Part shown: piece by piece, positions 24,450-33,719 of the stretch | Numbering within the stretch: position 1 is the first letter of the stretch | Layout of the letters: the number at the start of each line of letters is the position of its first letter | DNA from: Oscillibacter sp. | GTDB taxonomy: Bacteria > Bacillota > Clostridia > Oscillospirales > Oscillospiraceae | DNA: 64,000 nucleotides | NCBI RefSeq assembly: GCF_028693505.1 | Contig: NZ_JAQUVF010000007.1 | Span: 1-64,000 of the forward strand | Direction of reading: 5' to 3' | Program-made: the position numbers and the translations under genes | The notes under the pieces: model-generated | What the model was told of the DNA's origin: nothing | The model's input: only the letters and a program-made list of their open reading frames with translations | Database searches by the model: none

Positions 24450-24911
24450 ATGAGAATGAAAAAAACGCTTTTCTTTCTGTTCGCGGCGGCAATCATGGCA
24501 AACCCCTTGTTTCTTGTGCGCGCAGACGCGACAGACGCTCTGGCATTGGAGGATCCCGTCCGGCTCAATGACATGGTTATCACTCTCTTGATGCCCCCCA
24601 TCGAAGATGCTGTAAACAGGTTTTACGAACCCTATTTAACGATTGAACCCACCGTGGTCCCATATTACGGATCAAAAATCGTCAGTATCCAAGGCGGCGA
24701 GCAAATCCATGCGGGCATATCCAATTCTCACTATACCGTTACCGTTGAGGTTTTCCTATACGTTGGACCTCACCTTTCCGTTGGGAAGGACAGAATCACA
24801 CTGGATGTGCAAGTCGCCGGTGTAACTGTAAAAAACTATGAGCATTTGGAGAGTTATCCCCTTACGCCAAGCTATCAGTCCCTGATGAAAAAGCCGCTGC
24901 CGGCCTACTGA
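24450..24911 (+). CDS. secreted DUF3888-like protein
   Basis: A 153-residue protein with a signal peptide (MRMKKTLFFLFAAAIMANPLFLVRA). The mature part begins with a helix (LNDMVITLLMPPIEDAVNRFYEPYL) and then YTVTVEVFLYVGPHLSVGKDRITLDV, the pattern of DUF3888. No enzymatic motif is known. The ATG at 24450 is preferred for its distance from AGGG. It is expected to be exported; the function is unknown. Confidence 0.65.
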   Translation: MRMKKTLFFLFAAAIMANPLFLVRADATDALALEDPVRLNDMVITLLMPPIEDAVNRFYEPYLTIEPTVVPYYGSKIVSIQGGEQIHAGISNSHYTVTVEVFLYVGPHLSVGKDRITLDVQVAGVTVKNYEHLESYPLTPSYQSLMKKPLPAY

Positions 24912-24917
24912 CGCCGC

Positions 24918-24953
24918 GTAAAAGCACGCTGATTTAAAATCAGCGTGCTTTTT
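24918..24953 (+). terminator. terminator of the DUF3888 gene
   Basis: AAAAGCACGCTGATTT pairs with AAATCAGCGTGCTTTT and is followed by TT. Confidence 0.85.
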
Positions 24954-25149
24954 TATGGGATTGCCGCTCTGCCGTCTATCCCATTCCGGTGTGAAGGCGC
25001 ATGGATTCGCTTGAGAATTCATGCCCCTTTTAAACGTACAACCCAGCCCCCATGCGGTTTTGAGGACTTTTGTGGAGCGCTTTGGATTTGTAAAATCAGG
25101 GCGCCGCAAGCCCTTCTGACATTTTGATGAAAAAATGCAGAAAAAAGGC

Positions 25150-25178
25150 TTGATTTTTGTGGAAACTTCCTTTATACT
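25150..25178 (+). promoter_or_regulatory. promoter of the 35-residue membrane peptide
   Basis: TTGATT, 17 bases, TATACT, followed by a leader of about 70 bases and a strong ribosome binding site. Confidence 0.75.
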
Positions 25179-25251
25179 TTGATTGTAAAGATTTCGCTAA
25201 GAAAATTAAAATCTTGATAATTAACCGTTAAATCGAGAAGGAGGTATTCTT

Positions 25252-25359
25252 ATGGAACCCGGTGGTATTCTGATTGTTGCATTCATTGTCATCATGGTGG
25301 TTGTTGCAGTTCTCAACAGAAAAAAGGGCAATGACGACGGCACTGCGGACGAGCAGTAA
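25252..25359 (+). CDS. 35-residue single-pass membrane peptide
   Basis: A complete small gene: GAAGGAGG 8 bases before ATG, 35 codons, then TAA. The product has a short N-terminus (MEPGG), one hydrophobic helix (ILIVAFIVIMVVVAVL) and a charged tail (NRKKGNDDGTADEQ). It has its own promoter and terminator, so it is a real monocistronic gene. Topology should be N-out/C-in by the positive-inside rule. The function is unknown; it faces the end of htrA, which is on the other strand. Confidence 0.75.
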   Translation: MEPGGILIVAFIVIMVVVAVLNRKKGNDDGTADEQ

Positions 25360-25385
25360 GTTTTCTCCTTCCCTGCAAGCATACA

Positions 25386-25421
25386 TAAAAGCGCACCGTG
25401 CTTCCACGGTGCGCTTTTTAG
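25386..25421 (+). terminator. terminator of the membrane peptide gene
   Basis: AAAAGCGCACCGTG pairs with CACGGTGCGCTTTT around CTTC. Confidence 0.85.
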
Positions 25422-25504
25422 TTCAGGTGTCTGCCGCAAGGGCGGCTTTGGCATTGTCGCAGCGATTGCCGCGAAGCCGCCTTCAGACACGAACGAGGGG
25501 GCGA

Positions 25505-26926
25505 TCAGGCTGCGTTCTTGGCGCTGCTGCCGTTGTAGCTGCCGCCATAGAAGTAGCGGAAGAGGTCGTCAAAGGGCGTTCCGTAGCTGCCGCCGGACTG
25601 TCCGTTGTCGGGGGTCTGCTGGATCTGCTGCTGGGTTTCGTCCTCGCTCTTCTGATTGGCGGGAACGGCGTCCCATGTGAGCTCCACCGTGGTCTCCTTG
25701 TTCTCCCGGTAGATGGTGACAGTGGCGGTATCACCCGCGGAATACTGCTTCTTGACTGCTGTGAGGTCCTCCATGGTGGCGATTTGGTGATCGTCCACCT
25801 TGGTGATCACATCGCCCATTTTCAGCCCCGCCTTCGCCGCGGCGCCGCCTTCTTCCACGGAGTAGACAAACACGCCGCTTTTCACATTATAGCGGTACTG
25901 GGCGGCCATGGCCTCGCTCATGGTGCCGCCGGTAATGCCCAGATACGGCTTGTTGGTGACATAGCCGTTGGTCATAATGTCCTCGATCATGGCCACCACG
26001 TCGTTGATGGGGATGGCAAAGCCCAGGCCCTCCACGGATTCGGAGGAAGAATAGCTGGAATACTTGGCGGAGACGATGCCCATCACCTCGCCGTACTGGT
26101 TGAAAAGGGGTCCGCCGGAGTTGCCGGGGTTGATGGAGGCGTCGGTCTGGATCATGTTGAAGGGCGTTCCGGAAACATTGATGGCCCGGTTTACGCTGGA
26201 GACCATGCCGCCGCTCATGGAGAACGTCAGCTCGCCCAGCGGATTGCCCACCGCCAGCACGTGGTCGCCCACATTGAGCTTGTCGCTGTCGCCCAGCGTC
26301 ACCGCAGGCAGCTCCGCTGCATCCACTTTGATGACGGCGATATCGTAATCTTCATCCCCGCCGATGAACTTGGCGTCATAGGTGTCGCCGTTGTACATGG
26401 TGGCCTTCACGGTGTCCGCGTCCTTGACCACATGGTAGTTTGTGACGATGTAGCCGTCCTTGGTAAGCACGAAGCCGGAGCCTGCGGAGGCGGTCTGCAC
26501 CGCCTGACCGAAGAAGTTGGTGCCGCTGGTGCCGGTGACGTTGATGGAGACGACGCTGTTGACGTTGGAAGCGTACACCTCCGCGTCGGTCATGGCGCTT
26601 TTGCCGTCCACACTTTTGATGGCGACCTGCGTCACGGGCCGATTGCTGACATTGACGCTGGTGTCGCTGCCATCAGAGCCGCCGCCTACGGCCCATACCA
26701 CGCCGCCGCCCACGGCGCCGCCCACCAGTGCGCAGCTCAAAGCCAGCGCGGTGAGCTTCATTCCCACTCGATTCTTTTTCACAATTTTCATCTCCTGCAC
26801 GCTCTCGTGTGCGCCGGACTGATACTGATGGAGCTGTTCCTCCACGGAAGCGTGGTCCGTTTGTCCGGCCTCGCTGCCGTCTTTCCGATAGGTGTAATGA
26901 TACAGATTTTCTTCGTCGTTATACAT
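25505..26926 (-). CDS. HtrA/DegP-like membrane-anchored serine protease with PDZ domain
   Basis: A 473-residue protein. The first 55 residues are cytoplasmic and rich in His/Tyr/Glu. One anchor helix follows (about 57-80), then a trypsin-like domain with catalytic His165 (TNYHVV), Asp195 (DYDIAVI) and Ser270 (NPGNSGGP), then one PDZ domain (about 355-440) and a Gln/Gly/Ser-rich tail ending FYGGSYNG. It degrades misfolded proteins outside the membrane. The start is the ATG at 26924-26926, with AGGAGG upstream. It is a stand-alone gene. The single PDZ and the N-terminal anchor match Firmicute HtrA. Confidence 0.94.
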   Translation of the reverse strand: MYNDEENLYHYTYRKDGSEAGQTDHASVEEQLHQYQSGAHESVQEMKIVKKNRVGMKLTALALSCALVGGAVGGGVVWAVGGGSDGSDTSVNVSNRPVTQVAIKSVDGKSAMTDAEVYASNVNSVVSINVTGTSGTNFFGQAVQTASAGSGFVLTKDGYIVTNYHVVKDADTVKATMYNGDTYDAKFIGGDEDYDIAVIKVDAAELPAVTLGDSDKLNVGDHVLAVGNPLGELTFSMSGGMVSSVNRAINVSGTPFNMIQTDASINPGNSGGPLFNQYGEVMGIVSAKYSSYSSSESVEGLGFAIPINDVVAMIEDIMTNGYVTNKPYLGITGGTMSEAMAAQYRYNVKSGVFVYSVEEGGAAAKAGLKMGDVITKVDDHQIATMEDLTAVKKQYSAGDTATVTIYRENKETTVELTWDAVPANQKSEDETQQQIQQTPDNGQSGGSYGTPFDDLFRYFYGGSYNGSSAKNAA

Positions 26927-27188
26927 ATTGATTCCTCCTGTTATGTATCCCGTTTTTCCTTTTGTTAGAACAAAGGATCGCAAGGAATGCTGTCGGAAGT
27001 ATGAAAAACGCTTAACCGTTTTCTGAATTTCCGCCTTGTCGGGGTTCTTTCCTGTTCTTTGGCCTTAGTATAGGCCGGTTATCTTAAAAATGCCTGAAAG
27101 AATTTTAAACCATTTGTGAACGTGCGGCTGCTTCGAACAACGCCCCACAATCTCTGTGCGGTGTTCCCTTAAAATTTTGAAAAGCAGT

Positions 27189-27216
27189 TTCACAACAGGG
27201 AAATCTGTGCTATATT
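27189..27216 (+). promoter_or_regulatory. possible promoter of the flavoprotein gene
   Basis: TTCACA, 16 bases, TATATT, about 40 bases upstream of the TTG start. Confidence 0.45.
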
Positions 27217-27252
27217 GAGAGATATCAGATAACTGGAAAGGATTTATCCGTC

Positions 27253-28854
27253 TTGCTGAAAATTGAAAACATCAAGCTGCCGCCCGGCGCCGACATGGGG
27301 TCCCTCACCGGCGAGGTTGCCCGCCTTTTGAAGGTCCGGGAAAAGGAGCTTCTTTCCCTGCGGGTTCTGCGCCGCAGCGTGGACGCCCGGGACGGCGTGG
27401 CCGTGGTCTACACGGTGGAAGCCGCCGTCAAGGAAGAGGGCGCTGTTTTAAAGCGCTGTCACAACAAAAAAGTGTCCCGTCTGGAGCGGCGCACGGGGTA
27501 CCTGCTGCCCGTCCCCGTCCCCACGCAGGCCCAGCCGCCGGTGGTGGTGGGCGCGGGACCTGCGGGGCTGTTCGCCGCTTTGGTGCTGGCCCGGGCGGGA
27601 CTTAGGCCCATCCTGCTGGAGCGGGGACGTTCGGTGGAACAGCGCCGCTCCGACGTGGAGCGGTTCTGGTCTGCTGGGGAACTGGACCAGCGCTCCAACG
27701 TCCAGTTCGGAGAGGGGGGCGCCGGCGCTTTTTCCGACGGGAAGCTGAATACCGGCACCAAGGACATCCGCCATCGTTTCATTCTGGAAACGCTGGTCGC
27801 CTGCGGCGCGCCGGAGGACATCCTCATCGACGCCAAGCCCCACGTGGGCACCGATTATCTCTATTCCACCCTGCAAAGCCTGCGGGCCAAACTGCTGGAG
27901 CTGGGGGCGGACATCCGCTTTGAGACCCGGCTGACCGATCTTGAAACGAAGGACGGCGCGCTCTCGGGTATCACGGTAACCGGGCCGGAGGGGGTTTCCT
28001 CCCTTCCCTGCCGCCATTTGATCCTGTGCCCCGGGCATTCCGCCCGGGATACCTTCGAGCTGCTGTTTGAGCGGGGAATCGCCATGGAGGCAAAGCCCTT
28101 CGCCGTGGGCGTGCGCATTGAGCAGCGCCAGTCGGACTGCGACGCCGCCCAGTACGGGCAGTACGCCGGGCATCCCGGCCTGCCCGCCTCCTCCTATCAG
28201 CTCTCCTGCCACCTGCCAAACGGCCGGGCCGCCTTCTCCTTTTGCGTCTGTCCCGGCGGAGAAGTGGTCGCCGCCGCGTCGGAAGCGGGCGGCGTGGTGA
28301 CCAACGGCATGAGCGCCTTTGCCCGAAGTAAGGAAAATATCAACGGCGCGCTGCTGGTGAACGTGACGCCGGAGGACTTCGGCGCCGACGGCTCCCCGCT
28401 CTCGGGCATCGCCTTCCAGCGGGAGCTGGAGCGGGCGGCTTACGCCCTGGGAGGCGGCGGCTATCTGGCTCCCGCCCAGCGGGTGGAGGACTTTTTGGCC
28501 CAGCGGCCCTCGGTGGGCCCCGGCTGCGTCCAGCCCAGCTACCGTCCCGGCGTTGTGTGGACGGACCTGCACCGGTGCCTGCCGCCCTTTGTGGCAAGCG
28601 CGCTGGCCGAGGCTCTGCCAATTCTAGGCCGGAAGCTGCGGGGCTACGACCATCCCGACGCGGTGCTCACCGCCGTGGAAAGCCGCAGCTCCTCCCCGGC
28701 CCGCATCCTCCGGAATGAAGGGTACGAGGCCTCCCTTCCCGGCCTCTATCCCTGCGGGGAAGGCGCCGGTTACGCTGGCGGCATTCTCTCCGCCGCGGCG
28801 GATGGGATGCGCGCCGCCGAGCATCTTTGCGGGGCAGTGCGGGAAAACGGGTAA
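27253..28854 (+). CDS. COG2509-type FAD-dependent dehydrogenase
   Basis: A 533-residue flavoprotein. An N-terminal domain of about 90 residues with alternating basic and acidic segments is followed by the FAD Rossmann motif VVVGAGPAGLFAAL (about 98-110) and the family-specific NVQFGEGGAGAFSDGKLNTG. The C-terminus has YPCGEGAGYAGGILSAAADGM, closing the FAD site. The family is widespread in Clostridia, but its substrate is not established. The start is TTG with AAAGGA upstream; no better ATG exists. Confidence 0.85.
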   Translation: MLKIENIKLPPGADMGSLTGEVARLLKVREKELLSLRVLRRSVDARDGVAVVYTVEAAVKEEGAVLKRCHNKKVSRLERRTGYLLPVPVPTQAQPPVVVGAGPAGLFAALVLARAGLRPILLERGRSVEQRRSDVERFWSAGELDQRSNVQFGEGGAGAFSDGKLNTGTKDIRHRFILETLVACGAPEDILIDAKPHVGTDYLYSTLQSLRAKLLELGADIRFETRLTDLETKDGALSGITVTGPEGVSSLPCRHLILCPGHSARDTFELLFERGIAMEAKPFAVGVRIEQRQSDCDAAQYGQYAGHPGLPASSYQLSCHLPNGRAAFSFCVCPGGEVVAAASEAGGVVTNGMSAFARSKENINGALLVNVTPEDFGADGSPLSGIAFQRELERAAYALGGGGYLAPAQRVEDFLAQRPSVGPGCVQPSYRPGVVWTDLHRCLPPFVASALAEALPILGRKLRGYDHPDAVLTAVESRSSSPARILRNEGYEASLPGLYPCGEGAGYAGGILSAAADGMRAAEHLCGAVRENG

Positions 28855-28970
28855 TCGGCAAATACGCCGCCCTCTCCATCCCTTTTCCACCGCCTTTGTG
28901 TTTGGTCCCGCGGCTTTCTTTGCCGCGTCTACGATACCAATACAAATTATAATAAGGAGTGCTATCCAGT

Positions 28971-29945
28971 ATGAGTCGTGAAATTTGTGTTTTTCAGGAT
29001 TTCCTCACCGACGCCCTTCGCGCAAAGATCGATACCGCTGCGGCAGACGCGGGCTTTGCCGTCCACTATTTTACCTCGGACCGTTTTGAGGAGGCCAAGG
29101 CCTGCCTTCCCCACTGCGAGGTGCTCTATGCGCAATCCCCCGAGCTGCTGCGGGCCGCTCCCGCAAATTTGAAGTGGTACTGCGCCTCCTCCGCCGGGGT
29201 GGATGTCTACTGCAAAAACGACGGGATCTTTGCAAACCCCGACTGCCTGCTCTCCAACTCCAATGCCTACGGCGTGACCATCGCGGAGTATGTGGTCATG
29301 GTGACGCTGATGCTGCTGCGGCGGATGCCGGAGTACACGGAGCCGCTGCGCAATCACGAATGGGCGCCTCCCCGGGCCATCCGCTCCATTCGGGACAGCG
29401 AGATCACCGTGCTGGGCACCGGCAACATTGGCAGCAACGTGGCCCAGCGGATGCGGGGCATGGGCGCGGCGCGGATCGTGGGTCTCAGCCGCAGCGGCAA
29501 GGCCCGGGAGGCCGTTTACGACGAGCTGTACCCCACCAGCGAGCTGGACAAGGTATTGCCAAACACCCACATTCTGGTGATGGCGCTGCCCAGCACGGCG
29601 GAGACCTTTGGCATTTTGAGCCGGGAGCGCATCGCGCTTTTGCCCCAGGACGCCATCGTCATCAACGTGGGCCGGGGCACCGCCGTGGATCAGAGCGCTC
29701 TGGTAGACGCGCTGAACGCCGGGCAGATCGCCGGCGCCGGGCTGGACGTGATGGTCCCGGAGCCGCTGCCCAAGGACGACCCGCTCTGGAACGCCAAAAA
29801 TCTGGTCCTGACGCCCCACACCTCCGGCAACCTGACGCTAGGCTACACCTGCGAGGCCAACGTGGACATGTTCTGCGCGGATCTCGGAAACTACGCCGCC
29901 GGCCGCCCGCTTACCCATCTGGTGGACCGGAGCCGGGGCTATTGA
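28971..29945 (+). CDS. D-2-hydroxyacid dehydrogenase family protein
   Basis: A 324-residue NAD(P)-dependent dehydrogenase. The nucleotide fold is TVLGTGNIGSNVAQRM, the catalytic Arg is in INVGRGTAVD, and the Glu and His are in DVMVPEPLP and LVLTPHTSGN. Members reduce 2-keto acids to D-2-hydroxy acids or the reverse. AAGGAG lies 11 bases before the chosen ATG. The iron alcohol dehydrogenase gene follows after 46 bases, so the pair may be one redox unit. The substrate is not predictable. Confidence 0.88.
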   Translation: MSREICVFQDFLTDALRAKIDTAAADAGFAVHYFTSDRFEEAKACLPHCEVLYAQSPELLRAAPANLKWYCASSAGVDVYCKNDGIFANPDCLLSNSNAYGVTIAEYVVMVTLMLLRRMPEYTEPLRNHEWAPPRAIRSIRDSEITVLGTGNIGSNVAQRMRGMGAARIVGLSRSGKAREAVYDELYPTSELDKVLPNTHILVMALPSTAETFGILSRERIALLPQDAIVINVGRGTAVDQSALVDALNAGQIAGAGLDVMVPEPLPKDDPLWNAKNLVLTPHTSGNLTLGYTCEANVDMFCADLGNYAAGRPLTHLVDRSRGY

Positions 29946-29991
29946 GCATTACAAGCTTTACTTGTTATAATAAAGAAAGAGGGTTTTGATG

Positions 29992-31176
29992 ATGGATAAT
30001 TTCGTATTCTATTCCCCCACCCTGTTCTCCTTTGGCGACGGCGAGGAGAAAAACACCGGCAAGCTGGTGCGGCGCTTTGGCGGCACGAAGGTGATGCTGG
30101 TCTACGGCGGCGGCTCCGTCAAGCGCAACGGCGCTTACGACGCGGTGACCGCTTCCCTGCTCTCGGAGGGCATTTCCTATACGGAGCTGTCCGGCGTGCA
30201 GGCCAATCCCCGCAGCGGCAAGGTATACGAGGGCATTGAGCTTGCCCGCCGAGAGGGCGTGGACTTCCTGCTGGCCATCGGCGGCGGCAGCGTGATCGAC
30301 ACCGCCAAGGCCATCGCCTTCGGCGTGCCCTATCAGGGCGACTTCTGGGACTTTTTCTGCGGCAAGGCCACCTTTGAAACAACGCTCCCCGTGGGCACGG
30401 TGCTGACCATCGCCGCCGCCGGCAGCGAGGGCAGCGACAGCTGCGTCATCACGCTGGAGGAGGGCAACTTGAAGTGGGGCTGCCCCAAAAGCGACGTGAT
30501 CCGGCCCAAGTTCTCCGTGCTGGACCCCCGGCTCACCTGCTCTCTGCCCGCCTATCAGACCGCCAGCGGATCGGTGGACATGATGGCCCATATCTGCGAG
30601 CGGTATTTCACCAACACAAGCGACGTAGAATTGACGGACCGGCTTTGCCAGGCGCTGCTGAAAACCGTGATCGACGCCGCACCCCGGGCCATCGCCGATC
30701 CCGGCGATTACGCCGCCCGGGCGGACCTGATGTGGAGCGGCATGCTGGCCCACAACAATAGCTGCGGCGTTGGCCGCGCCCAGGACTGGGCCAGCCACCA
30801 GATCGAGCACGAGCTCTCCGCCTTCTATGACTGCGCCCACGGCGCGGGTCTCGCGGTGGTCATGCCCGCGTGGATGGAATTTGTGATGGAGCACGACATC
30901 ATGCGCTTTGCCAAATTCGCCGTGGAGGTATTCGGCTGCGAGATGGACTTTGCCCATCCCGAGCGCACCGCCAAGGCCGGCATCGCCAGTCTGCGCGCCT
31001 TCTTCCGCTCCTTGGGAATGCCCACCACCTTTGCCGAGATCGGCGCGAAGGAAGAGGACATCCCCGCCATGGTGGCCCACCGGGGTGAAAAGCCAAACGG
31101 CTTCCCCTTCGGCGGCTTCGTGAAGATCGGTCCCAGCGAGATGGAGGCCATCTTGCGCCTGAGCATGAAGGCTTAA
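29992..31176 (+). CDS. iron-containing alcohol dehydrogenase
   Basis: A 394-residue group III alcohol dehydrogenase of the BdhA/YqhD type. Cofactor motifs are LVYGGGSVKRNGAYD and LAIGGGSVIDTAKAIAFG. Metal ligands are in the segment HQIEHELSAFYDCAHGAGL. The family reduces butanal and other aldehydes with NAD(P)H. AAGAGGG lies upstream of two consecutive ATGs; the second is used. It is followed by a strong bidirectional terminator. Confidence 0.9.
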   Translation: MDNFVFYSPTLFSFGDGEEKNTGKLVRRFGGTKVMLVYGGGSVKRNGAYDAVTASLLSEGISYTELSGVQANPRSGKVYEGIELARREGVDFLLAIGGGSVIDTAKAIAFGVPYQGDFWDFFCGKATFETTLPVGTVLTIAAAGSEGSDSCVITLEEGNLKWGCPKSDVIRPKFSVLDPRLTCSLPAYQTASGSVDMMAHICERYFTNTSDVELTDRLCQALLKTVIDAAPRAIADPGDYAARADLMWSGMLAHNNSCGVGRAQDWASHQIEHELSAFYDCAHGAGLAVVMPAWMEFVMEHDIMRFAKFAVEVFGCEMDFAHPERTAKAGIASLRAFFRSLGMPTTFAEIGAKEEDIPAMVAHRGEKPNGFPFGGFVKIGPSEMEAILRLSMKA

Positions 31177-31185
31177 CGTTGTACA

Positions 31186-31227
31186 TAAAAGGAAGGTCCT
31201 CCGCCGCGGCGGAGGACCTTCCTTTTT
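31186..31227. terminator. bidirectional terminator (alcohol dehydrogenase / MATE)
   Basis: AAAAGGAAGGTCCTCCGCC pairs with GGCGGAGGACCTTCCTTTT, with A and T runs on both sides. Confidence 0.9.
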
Positions 31228-32576
31228 TATTCCTGCAAGCCCATCGTCTCCCACCGATGCCCGTGGAAGCGGGGGATAAAGAACGCCGAGCGCGCCACCC
31301 AGTCCAGCATCATGGCAAGCCAGATGCCAAACACCCCAAGGCCCCACCAGCGGCCCAGCAAAATCCCCACGCCCACCCGCACCGTCCACATGGACACGCT
31401 GGATACCACCAGCGTGTAGCGGGTGTCTCCCGCCGCCCGGAGGGCCTGCGGCAAGGTAAAGGAGATGGGCCAGATGAAAACGCTCATGGAGCCGTGGAGC
31501 CAGATGATCTTTCTCGCGATGGCCTCCGCCTCCGGCGAAACGTTGTAGAGCTGCAGCACCAGCGGCAGCACCGCCAGCGTCAAAACCACAGTGGCAAACA
31601 TGTAGAGATACGTGGTTTTCACCAGCTTTTTGGTGTAGCGCCGGGCCAGCTCATAGCTGCCCGCGCCCACGCAGCGGGACACCACCGTCACAATGGCAAG
31701 CCCCAGCGCATTGCCCGCCACACACTGGAAGGAAGCCATGGTGTTGCCGATGGCGTTGGCGGCAACGGAGGCCGTGCCCAGCACGGACACGGTGGAAAGC
31801 AGCAAAATCTTTCCCAGCTGAAACATGCTGCTCTCCATGCCGTTGGGCACGCCGAAGTGCAGAATGTGCTTCACCACATAGGGGTCGTGATGGAGGGAGA
31901 TGCGGCGCACGCGCAGCGGCAGGTCCTCCCGCCGCAGCAGCGCCACCATTGCCGCGGCGGCGACGAAGCGGGAGATCAGCGTGGGGATGGCCACGCCCTC
32001 CACGCCCCGGTGCAGCCCGAAGATCAAGATGGCGTTGCCCAAAACGTTGATGGCGTTCATCCAAAGGGACACCCACATGGAGATTTTGGAGTTTCCCATC
32101 ACCCGGAACAGCGCCGCCCCGGCGCTGTAAATCGCGAGAAAGGGGATGGACGCCTCCACGATCAGATAGTAGGTGTTGGCGTAGGCCGCCACATCCGGCG
32201 CAACCTGCCCGAACACCACGCCCAGCACAAAGCCCTTCCCCAGATAAAAAAGCGCCGTGATCAAAAGGGAAAGCTCTCCCATGAACAGCACCAGCTGCTC
32301 TCCGGAGTGGGCCGCCTTTTCCGTCTCCCGACGACCCAGATACTGCCCCGCGATCACGGCGCCGCCGGTGGCCAGCGCGGCGAAGGCATTCACCAGCAGC
32401 ACGTTTACCGTGTCCACCAGACTCACGGCGGAAATGGCCGCCTCCCCCACCTGCGCCACCATCACCGAATCGCAAAGGCCCACCGTGATGGCCAGCAGCT
32501 GCTCGATTACCAGCGGCACGATCAATCTCCGCAATTCCCGCTTTGAAAATTCCACATTGATTTGCTTTGTCTCCAT
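31227..32576 (-). CDS. MATE family efflux transporter (second)
   Basis: A 449-residue twelve-helix exporter (RLIVPLVIEQLLAITVGLCDSVMVAQVGEAAISAVSLVDTVN at the N-terminus, ALATGGAVIAGQYLG in helix 2). It is not close to the first MATE in the window. The start is the ATG at 32574-32576 with GGGGAG upstream. It starts just past the stop of the AraC-type regulator gene and is probably co-transcribed with and regulated by it. Confidence 0.9.
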   Translation of the reverse strand: METKQINVEFSKRELRRLIVPLVIEQLLAITVGLCDSVMVAQVGEAAISAVSLVDTVNVLLVNAFAALATGGAVIAGQYLGRRETEKAAHSGEQLVLFMGELSLLITALFYLGKGFVLGVVFGQVAPDVAAYANTYYLIVEASIPFLAIYSAGAALFRVMGNSKISMWVSLWMNAINVLGNAILIFGLHRGVEGVAIPTLISRFVAAAAMVALLRREDLPLRVRRISLHHDPYVVKHILHFGVPNGMESSMFQLGKILLLSTVSVLGTASVAANAIGNTMASFQCVAGNALGLAIVTVVSRCVGAGSYELARRYTKKLVKTTYLYMFATVVLTLAVLPLVLQLYNVSPEAEAIARKIIWLHGSMSVFIWPISFTLPQALRAAGDTRYTLVVSSVSMWTVRVGVGILLGRWWGLGVFGIWLAMMLDWVARSAFFIPRFHGHRWETMGLQE

Positions 32577-32598
32577 GGTTTCTCCCCCGTCCACGCGG

Positions 32599-33447
32599 TC
32601 ACCGGAACTCCCGGGGGCTTGTGTGGAATGTATTTTGAAACGCCCGCAGGAAGGTGGAGTACTCTCCAAACCCCGCCTGCTCCGCCGCCTTCATCACCGG
32701 CACGCCGGCGCGGATCAGCTCCCCCGCCCGCAGCAGCCGCTTTTGACTGATATACTGGTGGACCGTATAGCCCGTCACCGCCTTGAACCGGTGCATCAGG
32801 TAGTACCGGCTGAGGAAAAAGCGCTTTGCCAGCGCGTCCACGGACAGCTCCTCTTCCAGATGTCCCGCAAGATACTGCAAAATCTCCTCCATCTTCGGGT
32901 CCACCCGATAGCTGTCCGCGTCCTCCTGAGCGGTGCGAAAGTGCAGCACGTCCCGGTTCACGCCGATGAGCAGCTGCTGGCACAGCGTATCCGACAGCCG
33001 GGCCGCGCCAAAGTCCGAAGAGCGCAGCGCCTCTTCCAGACTCCGGATGGTCTGCATATAATAGAGTCTCCGTTCCGCGTCGGTCCGCAGCAGATGGAAG
33101 CCCCGCTCCCGGGTGGTATGGAAGCAGGTGTCCAGCGCCTCTCCCGGGTCGCTTCTGGACGCCATCCACTCGCTGCCAAGCCACACCACCATCCGCTCGT
33201 ATGGCTCCGCCGGGTCGATGACGGGGCGGTGGATCATGTTGTGCTGCACCAGAAGGATATCCCACGGCTTTAAAAAGTACGTCACGCCCTCCACCACATA
33301 CGTCACCTTGCCGCCCAGCAGCAAAATCAGCTTGTCGAACTCATGGTAGTGGTAGTCCAGCTTCTGGGCGCGGCTGTCCTTGAGATGGAACAGCCGGAAA
33401 TTTTCATGCAGGTATCCCCGCTTTCCCACTTCGCTCTGATCCAGCAT
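32599..33447 (-). CDS. AraC-family transcriptional regulator
   Basis: A 282-residue regulator. The N-terminal cupin-like sensor has LDYHYHEFDKLILLLGGKVTYVVEG. The C-terminal double helix-turn-helix (about 180-280) has LSVDALAKRFFLSRYYLMHRFKAVTGYTVHQYI and AEQAGFGEYSTFLRAFQNTFHTSPREFR. The ATG at 33445-33447 is preceded by GGAAGGAGG. The MATE gene follows after 22 bases in the same direction. A small-molecule inducer is likely but unknown. Confidence 0.92.
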   Translation of the reverse strand: MLDQSEVGKRGYLHENFRLFHLKDSRAQKLDYHYHEFDKLILLLGGKVTYVVEGVTYFLKPWDILLVQHNMIHRPVIDPAEPYERMVVWLGSEWMASRSDPGEALDTCFHTTRERGFHLLRTDAERRLYYMQTIRSLEEALRSSDFGAARLSDTLCQQLLIGVNRDVLHFRTAQEDADSYRVDPKMEEILQYLAGHLEEELSVDALAKRFFLSRYYLMHRFKAVTGYTVHQYISQKRLLRAGELIRAGVPVMKAAEQAGFGEYSTFLRAFQNTFHTSPREFR

Positions 33448-33660
33448 ACGCTTCCTCCTTCCGCAATCCAAACGCCCCCCGCCGCGTACGGACTGGGGTG
33501 GGAGCGTCTGGGGCACAGCCGATGTGTTTCTTGATGGTATCGCACTTTTTGCATTTTTACAACGGAAATATCCAACAAATTTTGCATTTATGCGCGTTCC
33601 GTTTTCTATTCGCACCCACAGAACTGCTCCGTTTTGATAAAACGGATTTGCTGTCCCCGC

Positions 33661-33689
33661 TTGTTATTTCCGGCGGAATTTGGTATACT
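33661..33689 (+). promoter_or_regulatory. promoter of thyA-folA
   Basis: TTGTTA, 17 bases, TATACT, 30 bases upstream of thyA. Confidence 0.7.
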
Positions 33690-33719
33690 TGGTCCAATGC
33701 ATGAGAAAGGAGGCGCCTC

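Noticed and set aside
29965-31389. 474-codon minus-strand ORF opposite the alcohol dehydrogenase
   Set aside because: Antisense shadow crossing a terminator; the plus-strand gene has full enzyme motifs.
31179-32546. 455-codon plus-strand ORF opposite the second MATE gene
   Set aside because: His/Gln-rich shadow of a membrane protein gene; it starts in the terminator stem.
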